From positions 25,132 to 89,131 of the forward strand of contig NZ_PVLR01000044.1 in the NCBI RefSeq assembly GCF_002980625.1: DNA of 64,000 nt. Reading direction: 5' to 3'. Source of the stretch: Malikia spinosa. Its GTDB lineage: Bacteria > Pseudomonadota > Gammaproteobacteria > Burkholderiales > Burkholderiaceae_C. A model generated the notes under the pieces. It did not search any database, was not told the DNA's origin, and worked only from the letters and a program-made list of their open reading frames with translations. Shown here in pieces: positions 17,155-26,681 of this stretch (its first letter is position 1; every line of letters starts with the position of its first letter). The position numbers and the translations under genes were made by a program.

Positions 17155-18387
17155 ATGACTGCAATCACCCTTGAACCCTCGACCGCCCCCGCTGATGCGG
17201 CAATCCGCCTGAGCGTGGCCGAACTCAAGCGCCGCGCCGCCTCGCTGCTGCCCGAACTGCGCCAAGGCGCCGAAGAGCGCGAGCGCCAGCGCCAGCGCAT
17301 CCTGCCGCATGAGCCGATTCGCCGCATCGGTGCCGAAAGGCTGCTGACCTGGCGCGTTCCGCAGAGCCAGGGCGGCAGCGGCGCCTCGGTGCGCGACGTG
17401 ATCCAGTTCGTGATCGATGTCGCCTCGGTGGACTCGAACGTGGCGCAGGCGCTGCGGCCCAGCTTCCTGTTTCTCGAAGGCCTGCTCGCCAGCGACGACG
17501 AGGCGGCCCGCCAGCGCTGGCTGCCGCATTACCTCAACGGCGAACTGTTCGGCAACGCAGGCTGGGAAGTCGGCGGCGCCAACGGCGCCATCAGCGCCAG
17601 CCTGGTGCGCGAAGGCGACCATTACCGGGCCAACGGCAGCAAGTACTACAGCACCGGGGCGCTGTACTCGGACTGGGTCAGCGCCGTCGCCATCGATGAG
17701 TCGGACCGCGAGGTGCGCTTCATGCTGCCGCGCGACCGCGAAGGGCTGGAGCTGGTCGACGACTTCGATGCCATGGGTCAGCGCCTGACCGCGAGCGGCA
17801 CCACGAACCTGAACCACGTCCGGGTCGATGAAGAGGACATCGTGCCGCACCACCTGTTTGCCGGCGGGCGCACCCAGCGCAGCATCGTGACCCCCTATGC
17901 GCAGCTGTTCCTGGCGGCAGTCGAAGCCGGGATCGCGCGCAATGCGCTCGACGATGCGGTGGCATTCGCCCGCGACCATGCGCGTCCGATCAAGCACAGC
18001 AGCGCCAGCCGCTCGGTCGACGACCCCTATGTGGAGTTCTCGGTCGGCGAGATTTCGGCCCGCGCCTTCGCCGCCGAGGCCGTGGTGCTGCGCGCGGCCG
18101 ACAGCATCGACGCCGCCTGGGCGTCCGGGCTAGAACCAGCCTCGATCACCCAGGCAGCGATCGACGTGGCGCAGGCCCAGTACGTGGCCGCCGAAGCGGC
18201 GCTCAAGGCAGCGGAACTGCTGTTCGACGTCGGCGGGGCTTCGACCACCGCACGCAAGCACAACCTGGACCGCCACTGGCGCAATGCCCGCACCGTGGCC
18301 AACCACAACCCGCGGCACTGGAAGGCGGCCGTGGTCGGGGCCTACCGACTCAAGGGAACCCAGCCGCCGCTGTCGGGCCTGTTCTGA
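17155..18387 (+). CDS. DszC/SfnB-like flavin-dependent monooxygenase (acyl-CoA dehydrogenase fold), first
   Basis: A 410-residue protein of the acyl-CoA dehydrogenase superfamily: N-terminal helices (about 20-130), central beta domain and C-terminal four-helix bundle. SRSVDDPYV and LDRHWRNAR followed by HNP are features of the DszC/SfnB branch, which uses reduced flavin and oxygen to oxidise organosulfur compounds instead of dehydrogenating acyl-CoA. It heads an operon with a second such protein, a DszA-like monooxygenase and metQNI, so it probably oxidises a sulfur compound taken up by that transporter. The third homologue at 28.9 kb shares the same motifs. Confidence 0.87.
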   Translation: MTAITLEPSTAPADAAIRLSVAELKRRAASLLPELRQGAEERERQRQRILPHEPIRRIGAERLLTWRVPQSQGGSGASVRDVIQFVIDVASVDSNVAQALRPSFLFLEGLLASDDEAARQRWLPHYLNGELFGNAGWEVGGANGAISASLVREGDHYRANGSKYYSTGALYSDWVSAVAIDESDREVRFMLPRDREGLELVDDFDAMGQRLTASGTTNLNHVRVDEEDIVPHHLFAGGRTQRSIVTPYAQLFLAAVEAGIARNALDDAVAFARDHARPIKHSSASRSVDDPYVEFSVGEISARAFAAEAVVLRAADSIDAAWASGLEPASITQAAIDVAQAQYVAAEAALKAAELLFDVGGASTTARKHNLDRHWRNARTVANHNPRHWKAAVVGAYRLKGTQPPLSGLF

Positions 18388-18448
18388 GCTGATGACTCAC
18401 GTCCAGCCCAGCCCCGCCTTTCATCCAGGACCCAGGAGAACCTTCCCC

Positions 18449-19738
18449 ATGACGACCGTCGACGTGACCCTTCGCGATGCCAGCGATATCGCCCTCGCCG
18501 CCTATGCCGACGAACTGGCGGCCGAGATCGGCAAGACCGCGCAGCAGTACGACCTGTCGGGCCAATTCCCGCACGAGCATTTCGAACTGCTGCGCCAGCG
18601 CGGCGCGCTCAAGCTGACCCTGCCGCAGGCACAAGGTGGCGGCGGGATCTCGCTCTACCAGCTGCTGCTGTTCCAGGAGCGCCTGGCCCGGGGCAGCGGC
18701 TCCACCGCGCTGGCACTGGGCTGGCATTTGATGGTCTTCGGCTACCTGAGCTTCGACCTCAAGTGGCAGCGCCCGGCCTTCGAGCACCTGTGCCGGGACG
18801 TGGTGCAGCGCGGCGACCTGATCAACGTGCTGGTCACCGAACGCGAGGCCGGCAACCTGCTGCGCGGCTCCAAGCCGACCACCGTGGCGCGCAGGACCGA
18901 ACAGGGCTATCTGATCCAGGGCCGCAAGGCCTTCTGCTCGGCGGCACCCGGGCTCGGACAGATGATCGTCTACGCCCTGGTCGCGGACGAGGGCCGGGTG
19001 GCGGAGTTCCTGGTGCCCAAGTCGGAACGCGTGCGCGTGATCGACAACTGGAACACGATCGGCATGCGCAGCACCGGCAGCCACGACATCGAATTCGACC
19101 AGGTGCTGGTACCCCACGACGCGCTGCTGACCTACATCGACCCCGACCGGGCCGGCAGCTTCATGACCGGCAGCCGGGCCTTCGGCCTGCAGCTGTCGGC
19201 GGTCTATCTGGGTATCGCGACGGCGGCGCGCGACTTCGCGCTCGACTTTGCCGACCGCTACCACTCGCACAGCCTGGAGGGGTCGATCCTCGACGCGCCC
19301 CAGGTACAGCACAAGCTCGGCGAGATCGAGCTGCTGATCGGCGCGTCCAAGACCCTGCTCTACGGCCTGGCCGAGCGCTGGGAGCGCCACGACGCGATCA
19401 AGCACCGGCTCGACCACGAGGTCGCGATCACCAAGCAGATGGTGACCCACCAGGCAATCCGCATCGTCGAGCTGGCGATGGGAATCGTCGGCGGCCATGC
19501 ACTGTCGAAGGACCTGCCGCTGGAACGCTATTTCCGCGACGTGCAATGCGGCTGCTACAACCCGCCCCAGGACGACATGGTGCTTGCGAACCTGGCCAAG
19601 TCCGCGACCGCCGCGCTGCGCGCCTCGCGCCAGGCCGAGGCGACTGCCGCAGCGGCAGCAGCCGCGGCGGCAACGCAGATCGCTGTCACAGCGACGGCCG
19701 ACGCCCTGGAAGCCCCGCTCGCCGCGCTGGTGGACTGA
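18449..19738 (+). CDS. acyl-CoA dehydrogenase family flavoprotein, second
   Basis: A 429-residue acyl-CoA-dehydrogenase-fold protein that starts at an ATG after CCAGGAGAACC. It lacks the WRNAR motif of its upstream neighbour and keeps a more classical C-terminal end (LPLERYFRDVQ, then CGCYNPPQDDM). It may therefore be a true dehydrogenase or a distinct monooxygenase. The C-terminus ends in an Ala-rich low-complexity tail at about residues 395-425. It stands 61 bases after the first flavoprotein gene and 42 bases before the DszA-like gene, in one operon with metQNI. Substrate unknown; a sulfur-scavenging role is inferred from context. Confidence 0.85.
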   Translation: MTTVDVTLRDASDIALAAYADELAAEIGKTAQQYDLSGQFPHEHFELLRQRGALKLTLPQAQGGGGISLYQLLLFQERLARGSGSTALALGWHLMVFGYLSFDLKWQRPAFEHLCRDVVQRGDLINVLVTEREAGNLLRGSKPTTVARRTEQGYLIQGRKAFCSAAPGLGQMIVYALVADEGRVAEFLVPKSERVRVIDNWNTIGMRSTGSHDIEFDQVLVPHDALLTYIDPDRAGSFMTGSRAFGLQLSAVYLGIATAARDFALDFADRYHSHSLEGSILDAPQVQHKLGEIELLIGASKTLLYGLAERWERHDAIKHRLDHEVAITKQMVTHQAIRIVELAMGIVGGHALSKDLPLERYFRDVQCGCYNPPQDDMVLANLAKSATAALRASRQAEATAAAAAAAAATQIAVTATADALEAPLAALVD

Positions 19739-19780
19739 ATCCCAGACCGGCGAAACACCCTGCCCTTGATTGCAAATGCC

Positions 19781-21142
19781 ATGACCCAGAAGAAACAGAT
19801 CATCCTCAACGCGTTCAACGAGAACTGCGTCGGCCACATCAACCACGGCCTCTGGACCCACCCGCGCGACCGGAGCACCGAATACAACACGATCGAGTAC
19901 TGGGCCGGCATGGCCCGCACGCTCGAGCGCGGCCTGTTCGATGGCATCTTCATCGCCGACATCCTGGGCGTCTATGACGTCTACCAGGGCAATATCGATC
20001 TGACGCTCAGGGAATCGGTCCAGCTGCCGGTCAACGACCCGATGCTGCTGGTCTCGGCGATGGCGGCGGTGACCCAGCATCTGGGCTTCGGCGTCACCGT
20101 CAACCCGCTGTCCGAACATCCCTATCTGCTGGCCCGGCGCTTCTCGACGCTGGACCAGCTCACACGCGGGCGCTTCGGCTGGAACATCGTGACCGGCTAC
20201 CTCGACAGCGCCGCGCGGGCAATCGGCCAGCACCAGCAGCTGCAGCACGACGAACGCTACGAGCGCGCCGACGAATGCCTCGACCTGCTCTACCAGCTGC
20301 TCGAGGGCAGCTGGGAGGACGACGCGGTCAAGCGGGACAAGGTGGCCCGGATCTTCGCCGACCCCGCCAAGGTGCACCCGGTGCGCCACCACGGGCGCTA
20401 CTACGATGTCGAGGGCTACCACCTCTGCGAACCCTCGCCGCAACGCACGCCGGTGCTGTTCCAGGCCGGCACTTCGGGCCGGGGTCAGATCTTTGCCGCA
20501 CGCCACGCCGAAGCGGTCTTCATCGGCGGCAACGACAAGGCCGCTGTGCGCAAGACGGTGCAGGAGCTGCGCCAACAGGTGGTCAAGGCCGGACGCCGCG
20601 CCGATGACCTCAAGATCGTGCTGGGCGTGACGGTCGTGCCGGCGGCCACCCAACAGGAAGCACGCGACAAGCACGATGAGTATCTGCGCTATGCGAGCCC
20701 CGAAGCCGGGCTGGCGCATTTCTCGTCGAGCGCCGGCCTCGACCTGTCGCGCTACGGGCTCGACGAACCGATCGAGTTCGACCAGACCAATGCCATCCAG
20801 TCCACCGTTCGAGTGATCCAGAAGCTCGGCGGCACCCGGCGCAAGCTGCTCGAGCATTTCAGGCTCGGCGGGCGCTATGCCGCCATCGTCGGTGACCCGC
20901 AACAGGTCGCGGACGAACTGCAGTCCTGGGTCGACGAGACCGGCATCGACGGCTTCAACATCACTCGCACCGTGGTGCCCGAGAGCTTCGAGGATGTCGT
21001 CGATTTCGTCGTGCCCGAGCTGCAGGACCGCGGCCGCTACAAGACCGCCTACGCCGAAGGCAGCTTGCGCCACAAGCTGTTCGGCCAGGGCGACCGGCTG
21101 CCGGCCCGGCATGCCGCCGCTCAATTCCGTCAGCTCGGCTGA
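19781..21142 (+). CDS. DszA/NtaA-type FMN-dependent monooxygenase (LLM class)
   Basis: A 453-residue bacterial-luciferase-like enzyme of the NtaA/SnaA/DszA family. Landmarks are INHGLWTHPRDRS near the N-terminus, the LLVSAMAAVTQHLGFGVTVN strand, the FSTLDQLTRGRFGWNIVTGY block and VLFQAGTSGRGQIFAARHAE. These enzymes take FMNH2 from a separate reductase to cleave C-S or C-N bonds; SsuE at 37.4 kb is the only reductase in the window. Together with the two upstream flavoproteins this resembles a Dsz/Sfn-like desulfurization set. The ATG at 19781 is preferred to a TTG five codons upstream. Confidence 0.9.
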   Translation: MTQKKQIILNAFNENCVGHINHGLWTHPRDRSTEYNTIEYWAGMARTLERGLFDGIFIADILGVYDVYQGNIDLTLRESVQLPVNDPMLLVSAMAAVTQHLGFGVTVNPLSEHPYLLARRFSTLDQLTRGRFGWNIVTGYLDSAARAIGQHQQLQHDERYERADECLDLLYQLLEGSWEDDAVKRDKVARIFADPAKVHPVRHHGRYYDVEGYHLCEPSPQRTPVLFQAGTSGRGQIFAARHAEAVFIGGNDKAAVRKTVQELRQQVVKAGRRADDLKIVLGVTVVPAATQQEARDKHDEYLRYASPEAGLAHFSSSAGLDLSRYGLDEPIEFDQTNAIQSTVRVIQKLGGTRRKLLEHFRLGGRYAAIVGDPQQVADELQSWVDETGIDGFNITRTVVPESFEDVVDFVVPELQDRGRYKTAYAEGSLRHKLFGQGDRLPARHAAAQFRQLG

Positions 21143-21196
21143 CCCCAAGCCTGAATCCAATCCAATCCAACCCAACCCAAGCCAGGAGAACTCCTC

Positions 21197-22015
21197 ATGA
21201 AACTGTCCCAATTGCTGCTGACCGCCCTGTCCTCGCTGCTGCTGAGCGGCATGGTCCAGGCCCAGACCCTCAAGATCGGCGCCTCGGCCGGCGTGCATGC
21301 CGACACCCTGGCCGCCGCCGTGGCCGATGCCAAGAAGGCCGGCCTGGACGTGAAGATCGTCGAATTCACCGACTGGACCACCCCCAACGAGGCGGTGGCC
21401 AGCGGCGACCTGGACTTGAACTACTTCCAGCACCAGGCCTTCCTGGACAACGCCATCCAGCAGCGCGGCTACAAGTTCGCCGTCGCCGGCATCGGCGTGC
21501 TGCCCAACATCGGCTTGTTCTCCTACAAGATCAAGAGCTTCGATGAACTGAAGCCAGGCGCGAAAGTGGCTGTGGCCAGCGATCCGGTCAACCAGGGGCG
21601 CGGCCTGCTGTTGATCGAGAAGGCCGGCTTGATCAAGCTGCGCGAAGGCGCTGGCGCCAAGGCCAACGTCAATGACATCGTCAGCAACCCGAAGAAGCTC
21701 AAGTTCGTCGAAGTCGAAGGCCCGCAGCTGGTGCGCGCGATCGACGACGTGGACCTGGCACAGGGCATTCCGGCGCATTTCGTCAGCGCGGGCAAGCCGC
21801 AGTTAGCCAGCGCCGGCCTGCTCTACTCCGGCGCGTCCGACAGCTACTACGCGATCCGCTTTGTCTCGCGCCAGGACAACGCCAACGACCCGCGCATCAA
21901 GCAGTTCGTCAAGATCTTCCAGGAGTCCAAGGCCGTGCGCGACCAGGTGCACAAGCTGTTTGCCGGTGACGCCAAGCTCTACACGCTGGCCTGGCTGAAG
22001 GGGAAAGTGCAATGA
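21197..22015 (+). CDS. metQ: MetQ-family solute-binding protein
   Basis: A 272-residue NLPA/MetQ-family binding protein with a Sec signal ([18 protein letters not shown]). Family motifs include [30 protein letters not shown] and, near the end, [15 protein letters not shown]. Many MetQ proteins are lipoproteins, but there is no Cys at the cleavage site here, so it should be soluble in the periplasm. Its stop overlaps the metN start (ATGA). In this operon the ligand could be methionine, a methionine derivative such as a sulfoxide, or another small organosulfur compound. Confidence 0.9.
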   Translation: MKLSQLLLTALSSLLLSGMVQAQTLKIGASAGVHADTLAAAVADAKKAGLDVKIVEFTDWTTPNEAVASGDLDLNYFQHQAFLDNAIQQRGYKFAVAGIGVLPNIGLFSYKIKSFDELKPGAKVAVASDPVNQGRGLLLIEKAGLIKLREGAGAKANVNDIVSNPKKLKFVEVEGPQLVRAIDDVDLAQGIPAHFVSAGKPQLASAGLLYSGASDSYYAIRFVSRQDNANDPRIKQFVKIFQESKAVRDQVHKLFAGDAKLYTLAWLKGKVQ

Positions 22016-23175
22016 GCGCGATCAATCTGACCCTGGGCGCCAAGTCCTACTTTGTCTCGCCGCAGGCAGCTGCGCAACGCCTGCCGCAGGCCGCACCGGC
22101 TGGCAGCACCGAGCCCGCGCATCCGGCAGCCGGTTCGGTGCGCTTCGAGAACATCGGCAAGACCTATCACTCGTCGGCCGGGCCGGTGGCGGCCCTGAGC
22201 GGGATCGAGCTCGAGATCCCGGCCGGCAGCATCTTCGGCATCATCGGCCGCAGCGGCGCGGGCAAGTCCAGCCTGCTGCGCACGATCAACCGGCTCGAGC
22301 GCCCGACTGAAGGCCGCGTGCTGGTCGACGGCGAGGACATTGCCGGGCTCGACGAGAACGGACTGGTCGCGCTGCGCCGGCGCATCGGCATGATCTTCCA
22401 GCATTTCAACCTGCTGTCGGCCAAGACCGTGTTCGACAACGTGGCGCTGCCGCTGCGCGTGGCCGGCGTGCGCGAGGCACAGGTGCGCCAGCGCGTCAAC
22501 GAGTTGCTGGAGCTGGTCGGACTCAATGGCAAGGAAAACACCTACCCGGGCCGCCTGTCAGGCGGACAGAAGCAGCGCGTGGGCATTGCGCGCGCACTGG
22601 TGCACCACCCCGAGATCCTGCTCTGCGACGAGGCCACCTCGGCGCTCGACCCCGAAACGACGCAGTCCATCCTGGCGCTGCTGCGCGACATCAACCGCCA
22701 GCTCGGCCTGACGGTGGTGCTGATCACGCACGAGATGGGCGTGATCCGCGAGATCTGCGACCAGGTGCTGGTGCTCGAACAGGGCCGGATCGCCGAAACC
22801 GGGCCGGTCTGGGCCGTGTTCGGCGAGCCCAAGCATGACGCCACGCGCGCCCTGCTGCGCCCGCTCGAGCATGACCTGCCGCAGGACCTGCTGCAAAGGC
22901 TGTCGCAGCAGGCGCCCACCAGCGGGTCGTACCAGCGGGTGCTGGAGCTCGTTTTTACCGGCCAGGGCCGGATCGAGCCCGACCTCGACCGCATTGCCAG
23001 CCTGCTCGGCAGCCGGGTGCGGCTGCTGCACGGCGGCGTCGACCGCATCCAGGGCCATACGCACGGCCGACTGCTGATTGCCACCGGGCCCCAAGGACCC
23101 GCCGCCACCGAACTGGTCATTCAACAACTCTGCCACCACGCCAAGGAGCTCGGATATGTCGCCGATCATGTATGA
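22012..23175 (+). CDS. metN: MetN-type ABC transporter ATPase
   Basis: A 387-residue ATPase with Walker [10 protein letters not shown] at about residue 76, signature [15 protein letters not shown] near 183, Walker [13 protein letters not shown], and a C-terminal NIL ligand-sensing domain (about 300-385) that in MetN mediates inhibition by internal methionine. About 40 extra residues precede the usual start and include an Ala/Pro-rich stretch. It overlaps metQ by four bases and metI by twenty. Confidence 0.93.
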   Translation: MSAINLTLGAKSYFVSPQAAAQRLPQAAPAGSTEPAHPAAGSVRFENIGKTYHSSAGPVAALSGIELEIPAGSIFGIIGRSGAGKSSLLRTINRLERPTEGRVLVDGEDIAGLDENGLVALRRRIGMIFQHFNLLSAKTVFDNVALPLRVAGVREAQVRQRVNELLELVGLNGKENTYPGRLSGGQKQRVGIARALVHHPEILLCDEATSALDPETTQSILALLRDINRQLGLTVVLITHEMGVIREICDQVLVLEQGRIAETGPVWAVFGEPKHDATRALLRPLEHDLPQDLLQRLSQQAPTSGSYQRVLELVFTGQGRIEPDLDRIASLLGSRVRLLHGGVDRIQGHTHGRLLIATGPQGPAATELVIQQLCHHAKELGYVADHV

Positions 23176-23809
23176 ACGCCTCTGGGAGGCTTTTCTGGAC
23201 ACGCTGCTCATGGTCGGCGCCTCGGGGCTGATCGCGCTGGTCGCCGGCATTCCGCTGGCCGTGTTGCTGGTGCTGACCTCGCCCGGCGGCGTGCTGGAAG
23301 CACCGCGCTTCAACCGGATCGCGGGCAGCCTCGTCAACGCCTTTCGCGCCACGCCCTTCATCGTGCTGCTGGTGGCACTGATTCCGCTGACGCGGCTGAT
23401 CACGGGCACGACGATCGGCATCTGGGCCGCCGTGGTGCCGCTGTCGATCAGCGCCACGCCGTTCTTCGCGCGCATCGCCGAAGTCAGCCTGCGCGAGGTC
23501 GAGCACGGACTGATCGAGGCCGCGCAGGCCATGGGCTGCCGACGCTGGCATATCGTGCGCCATGTGCTGCTGCCCGAGGCGCTGCCCGGCATCATCGGCG
23601 GCTTCACGATCACGCTGGTGTCGATGATCGGCGCCTCGGCCATGGCCGGAGCCGTGGGGGCCGGCGGACTCGGCGACCTGGCGATCCGCTACGGCTACCA
23701 GCGCTTCGACACGACGGTGATGATCGCCGTGATCGTGGTGCTGATCGCGCTGGTCAGCCTGGTGCAGTTCGCGGGGGACTGGTGGGTTGGGAGGTTGAGG
23801 GCGAGGTGA
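23156..23809 (+). CDS. metI: MetI-type ABC transporter permease
   Basis: A 217-residue permease, the usual MetI length, with five to six membrane helices and the ABC-contact loop [25 protein letters not shown] written across about residues 120-145. The start at 23156 lies inside the end of metN and has AAGGAG seven bases upstream (23143-23148). It is the last gene of the sulfur operon; the AT-rich island begins directly after its stop codon. Confidence 0.93.
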   Translation: MSPIMYERLWEAFLDTLLMVGASGLIALVAGIPLAVLLVLTSPGGVLEAPRFNRIAGSLVNAFRATPFIVLLVALIPLTRLITGTTIGIWAAVVPLSISATPFFARIAEVSLREVEHGLIEAAQAMGCRRWHIVRHVLLPEALPGIIGGFTITLVSMIGASAMAGAVGAGGLGDLAIRYGYQRFDTTVMIAVIVVLIALVSLVQFAGDWWVGRLRAR

Positions 23810-24258
23810 GTGGATTGTTCAAGTCGACAGAGTTTTCGTATTGATGTATAAAGTCAAAAATAATATTGAGGAGGTTCAGGTGGTTGGGCGGTTTGCTTGG
23901 ATGGCTGTTTAGCAGCGGTTGCGGCCATACGATGTAACCTGACGTCAGGTAAGTTATGACTTTAAAGTTTCCCGAGCTTGAGCATCATCTAAGTCTTTTA
24001 TTTAGACGGAATCGCAGTGCATAAAAGCTAGGAAAACCTCGTTGACTTAACATAGGGACTTGCCAACTGCTGCCTTTTGATGATTCCGGAAAGCAGTCCT
24101 CCGTGCGACCGCTGTACCCTGGAGCTTATCGGAAGGCCATTCGTGCTACTCGACCTCGGTGGCCGTTGGGATCGAGCCTTGAATGCAATGTCAATGCACC
24201 GCTTATCCGATCCTGGGCAATTAAATTAAGCTTCATCCATAGAAATAAAAGTTAAGAA
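23810..24258. other. AT-rich 450-base gap, left flank of the ATPase/HNH island
   Basis: After metI the base composition drops sharply. No coding frame of weight was found on either strand. The gap holds a perfect palindrome at 23937-23950 and a small GTCT/AGAC inverted repeat near 23990-24005, and its last 40 bases (ATTAAATTAAGC, then ATAGAAATAAAAG) are a plausible but unproven promoter for the ATPase gene. No transposase remnant, tRNA fragment or target-site duplication was recognised. Confidence 0.5.
23937..23950. promoter_or_regulatory. 14-bp perfect palindrome ACCTGACGTCAGGT
   Basis: The sequence ACCTGACGTCAGGT is fully symmetric and stands alone in the AT-rich left flank, about 310 bases before the ATPase gene. 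Such compact symmetry is typical of dimeric repressor sites such as those of TetR-like proteins. No regulator gene is encoded next to it, so it may respond to a distant regulator or be a remnant of the element that brought the island. Confidence 0.45.
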
Positions 24259-25809
24259 ATGCAAATACGATTTTTTATCATCGGCAGAAATGAACGTCCA
24301 AAGAATGGAATATCAAACACCGTTTATCTTAAGGTAGATCATTGGAATGACCATTCTTTTGTTACAATGTTTGAGGTTTATGCCTATGATGAAAATGGTC
24401 AAGAGCACAGCCTATCAAATATCAAAATTGGATTCACAGGCCAAACAACTGAAGTAAGCACGTATACCACCCTGGATAATGAATTTACCGAACTTCCAAA
24501 AAGCTACTTTTCTGTTGCTACGGATGTCGAATTCTATAGAAAGTTATACAGAAATTTCTCTTCTGACTGGCGCAACACTTTCCTCATAAAGTTAAGAGAT
24601 GTTGTAAGGAATCCCGAAGTACTTGAAATTGCGAAAAACGAGAATGTATTTAAAATATCTCACCTTCGCAGTGTTAGCATTAATGCGATTAAAACCCAGT
24701 TCACAAGAGTATTAGCTGGCGATGCCCCGCCAACGGACTTTAACTTTCACTTTTTGCTTCCAAGCTCAGAAACTTTTGCCGGCTTCGATCTCGAGTTTAA
24801 TGTTGAGGCAGAATCTTTGCCAAGCACAAACATCCACGCGATTATTGGAAGAAATGGCGTTGGGAAAACGACCATTTTAAAAAATATGGTAAAAGCCATT
24901 TCTGGTCATTCGAAGGATAGAGCTGAGTTTTATCAGAGGCAGATTTTCTCTTCCTCAAGAAAGAGCTTGGGTAAAGATTTTTTTACCAATCTTGTTTCAG
25001 TAGCATTTAGCGCCTTTGATCCATTCGACCTCCCTGCAAGCGACGAAAATCCGTCGGACGGCACTCCATATAGTTATATCGGGTTAACCGACTATTCTGG
25101 GGATGATGGCGCAATACTAAAATCTCGCGCACAGTTGCATAAAGAGTTTGTTGAGGCACTAAAATTTTGCCTGAGTGAATCGCTACGAAAAAAGCGCTGG
25201 TCTGATGCCATTTCCGTTCTGGAAAGTGATGAAAACTTCGCCGAAATGAAACTCCTTGAACTGCTTCACTATGATCTGGATAACCTATCAGAGCCCGCGG
25301 AGAAGCGTATTAAGAAGATGAGCTCTGGACATGCAATCACCATTCTTACAGTAACGCAACTGGTCGCAAAGGTAGAGGAAAAAACTCTCATACTAATTGA
25401 TGAGCCAGAAAGTCACCTTCACCCTCCTCTTCTTTCAGCCCTTATAAGAAGCCTAAGCCAGCTCCTATACAGACAAAATGGAGTTGCAATTATCGCCACT
25501 CACTCCCCCGTCGTCCTTCAAGAGATTCCAAAATCTTGCGTATGGAAGCTTTACAGGGAAAGGACTTCATCTGAGAAATCCAGACCGGAAATAGAAACAT
25601 TTGGCGAGAACGTTGGAACCCTTACCAGAGAAGTTTTTCGCCTTGAGGTTGAGAAATCCGGCTTTCATACTTTGATACGTGACGCTGTTGCGTCCGGCGG
25701 TACGTACGATGAAATAGTATCTCGCTTCAACGGAAGCCTTGGATTTGAGGTGCGGGGCACTTTGCGTGCAATGACTATTAATCGCGATTTAGATTTATTT
25801 AATAAATGA
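24259..25809 (+). CDS. ABC/OLD-type AAA ATPase of a two-gene defense-like module
   Basis: A 516-residue ATPase. Residues 1-180 are an extension I do not recognise. The ATPase core follows, with Walker A GRNGVGKT at 197-204, an ABC-like signature MSSGH at 354-358, Walker B LILIDEPESHLHPP ending at 390 and an H-loop ATHSPV near 413-418. DEPESHLHPP is typical of the AAA_21/OLD-like ATPases in anti-phage systems such as Septu PtuA, PARIS and Gabija-type overcoming-lysogenization nucleases. No TOPRIM domain is present. The downstream HNH gene overlaps by ATGA, so the two act together. Codons are far more AT-rich than in neighbours, a sign of transfer. The ribosome-binding site is weak. Confidence 0.88.
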   Translation: MQIRFFIIGRNERPKNGISNTVYLKVDHWNDHSFVTMFEVYAYDENGQEHSLSNIKIGFTGQTTEVSTYTTLDNEFTELPKSYFSVATDVEFYRKLYRNFSSDWRNTFLIKLRDVVRNPEVLEIAKNENVFKISHLRSVSINAIKTQFTRVLAGDAPPTDFNFHFLLPSSETFAGFDLEFNVEAESLPSTNIHAIIGRNGVGKTTILKNMVKAISGHSKDRAEFYQRQIFSSSRKSLGKDFFTNLVSVAFSAFDPFDLPASDENPSDGTPYSYIGLTDYSGDDGAILKSRAQLHKEFVEALKFCLSESLRKKRWSDAISVLESDENFAEMKLLELLHYDLDNLSEPAEKRIKKMSSGHAITILTVTQLVAKVEEKTLILIDEPESHLHPPLLSALIRSLSQLLYRQNGVAIIATHSPVVLQEIPKSCVWKLYRERTSSEKSRPEIETFGENVGTLTREVFRLEVEKSGFHTLIRDAVASGGTYDEIVSRFNGSLGFEVRGTLRAMTINRDLDLFNK

Positions 25810-26681
25810 GAAAATTAACCATTCCGGCCTTTAATGAACTGGATTTATTCGATGCATGCACCGGCGAAATGGACGAAGTTGCGAGGCGAGAATTCACTGC
25901 AAGTCGTCCTCAAATTCAAGCTGCTGCTATAGATTTTGCAGCCCATTCGGTCACGCGAACTTGGTGCCAACTTCCGCGGGCAAGACATGGTCACCGAGAG
26001 GAGATTGTTGCGGGAGAACTATCAAAAGGCAACTTGATGGATTTGTATGACGAAGGCGTCGTAAAATCCAAAGGGCGCCCACGTGATATTTACGATGCGA
26101 TTCTAGTTGCCGCGCAGGGCCGATGCCCCTACTGCGCGGATATCGGCACTACTCGAACACTCGATCATTATTTGCCAAAGGCTAAATTTCCGGGGCTCTC
26201 GGTTCATCCGCACAACCTTGTTCCGGCCTGCCGAGATTGCAACACAGACGCTGGGGCAGGCTTCCCGACATCCCAGAATTTGCAACCTATTCACCCTTAC
26301 TTGGATAAGGAGTGTTTCTTTTCTGAACGCTGGGTTCATGCGAAAGTTATTCGTTGTGAGCCGGTTGTAGTAAGTTTTTTTTCGGCCCCACCTGTTCATT
26401 GGCCAGATATTGATCAACATAGGGCGAAGCAACACTTTATCGATTGCAACCTGAAAGATCGATTTTCTAGCCAAGTCTCTGGCGAACTCGGTCCGCTGAT
26501 TTTGCAACGTAAGTCGAGCCTTGCAGTATTCTCACCAGCCCAATTCGAGGCGCACTTGCGCATCATTGCGGATGATGTAAACCTTCTGCTTAATGGTTGG
26601 AAGCGAACGATGTACCTCGCCTTATGCGAGAGCGATTGGTTTTGCTCAACTGATTTCGCTGGTGATTGGCTTGCCAATTGA
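25806..26681 (+). CDS. HNH endonuclease partner of the AAA ATPase
   Basis: A 291-residue protein with a zinc-supported HNH (beta-beta-alpha metal) fold: CPYC at residues 107-110, Asp120-His121 in LDHYLPK, Asn137 in HPHNLVP, and CRDCN at 142-146. Flanking regions of about 100 and 145 residues have no motif I know. The start overlaps the ATPase stop (ATGA), so synthesis is coupled. An ATPase plus HNH pair is the architecture of Septu (PtuAB), also found as effector of some retrons, but no reverse transcriptase or ncRNA is seen here. Its composition lies between the ATPase gene and the host genome. Confidence 0.87.
   Translation: MRKLTIPAFNELDLFDACTGEMDEVARREFTASRPQIQAAAIDFAAHSVTRTWCQLPRARHGHREEIVAGELSKGNLMDLYDEGVVKSKGRPRDIYDAILVAAQGRCPYCADIGTTRTLDHYLPKAKFPGLSVHPHNLVPACRDCNTDAGAGFPTSQNLQPIHPYLDKECFFSERWVHAKVIRCEPVVVSFFSAPPVHWPDIDQHRAKQHFIDCNLKDRFSSQVSGELGPLILQRKSSLAVFSPAQFEAHLRIIADDVNLLLNGWKRTMYLALCESDWFCSTDFAGDWLAN

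Noticed and set aside
18350..21778. 1142-codon minus-strand open frame
   Set aside because: It lies antisense to three recognised enzymes; long antisense frames are common in GC-rich DNA and its protein shows no family motifs.
24259..26681. Firm naming of the island genes as ptuA and ptuB, or as a retron
   Set aside because: The architecture fits Septu, but the N-terminal extension differs and no reverse transcriptase or msr/msd-like RNA is present; without a profile search the symbols are not justified.
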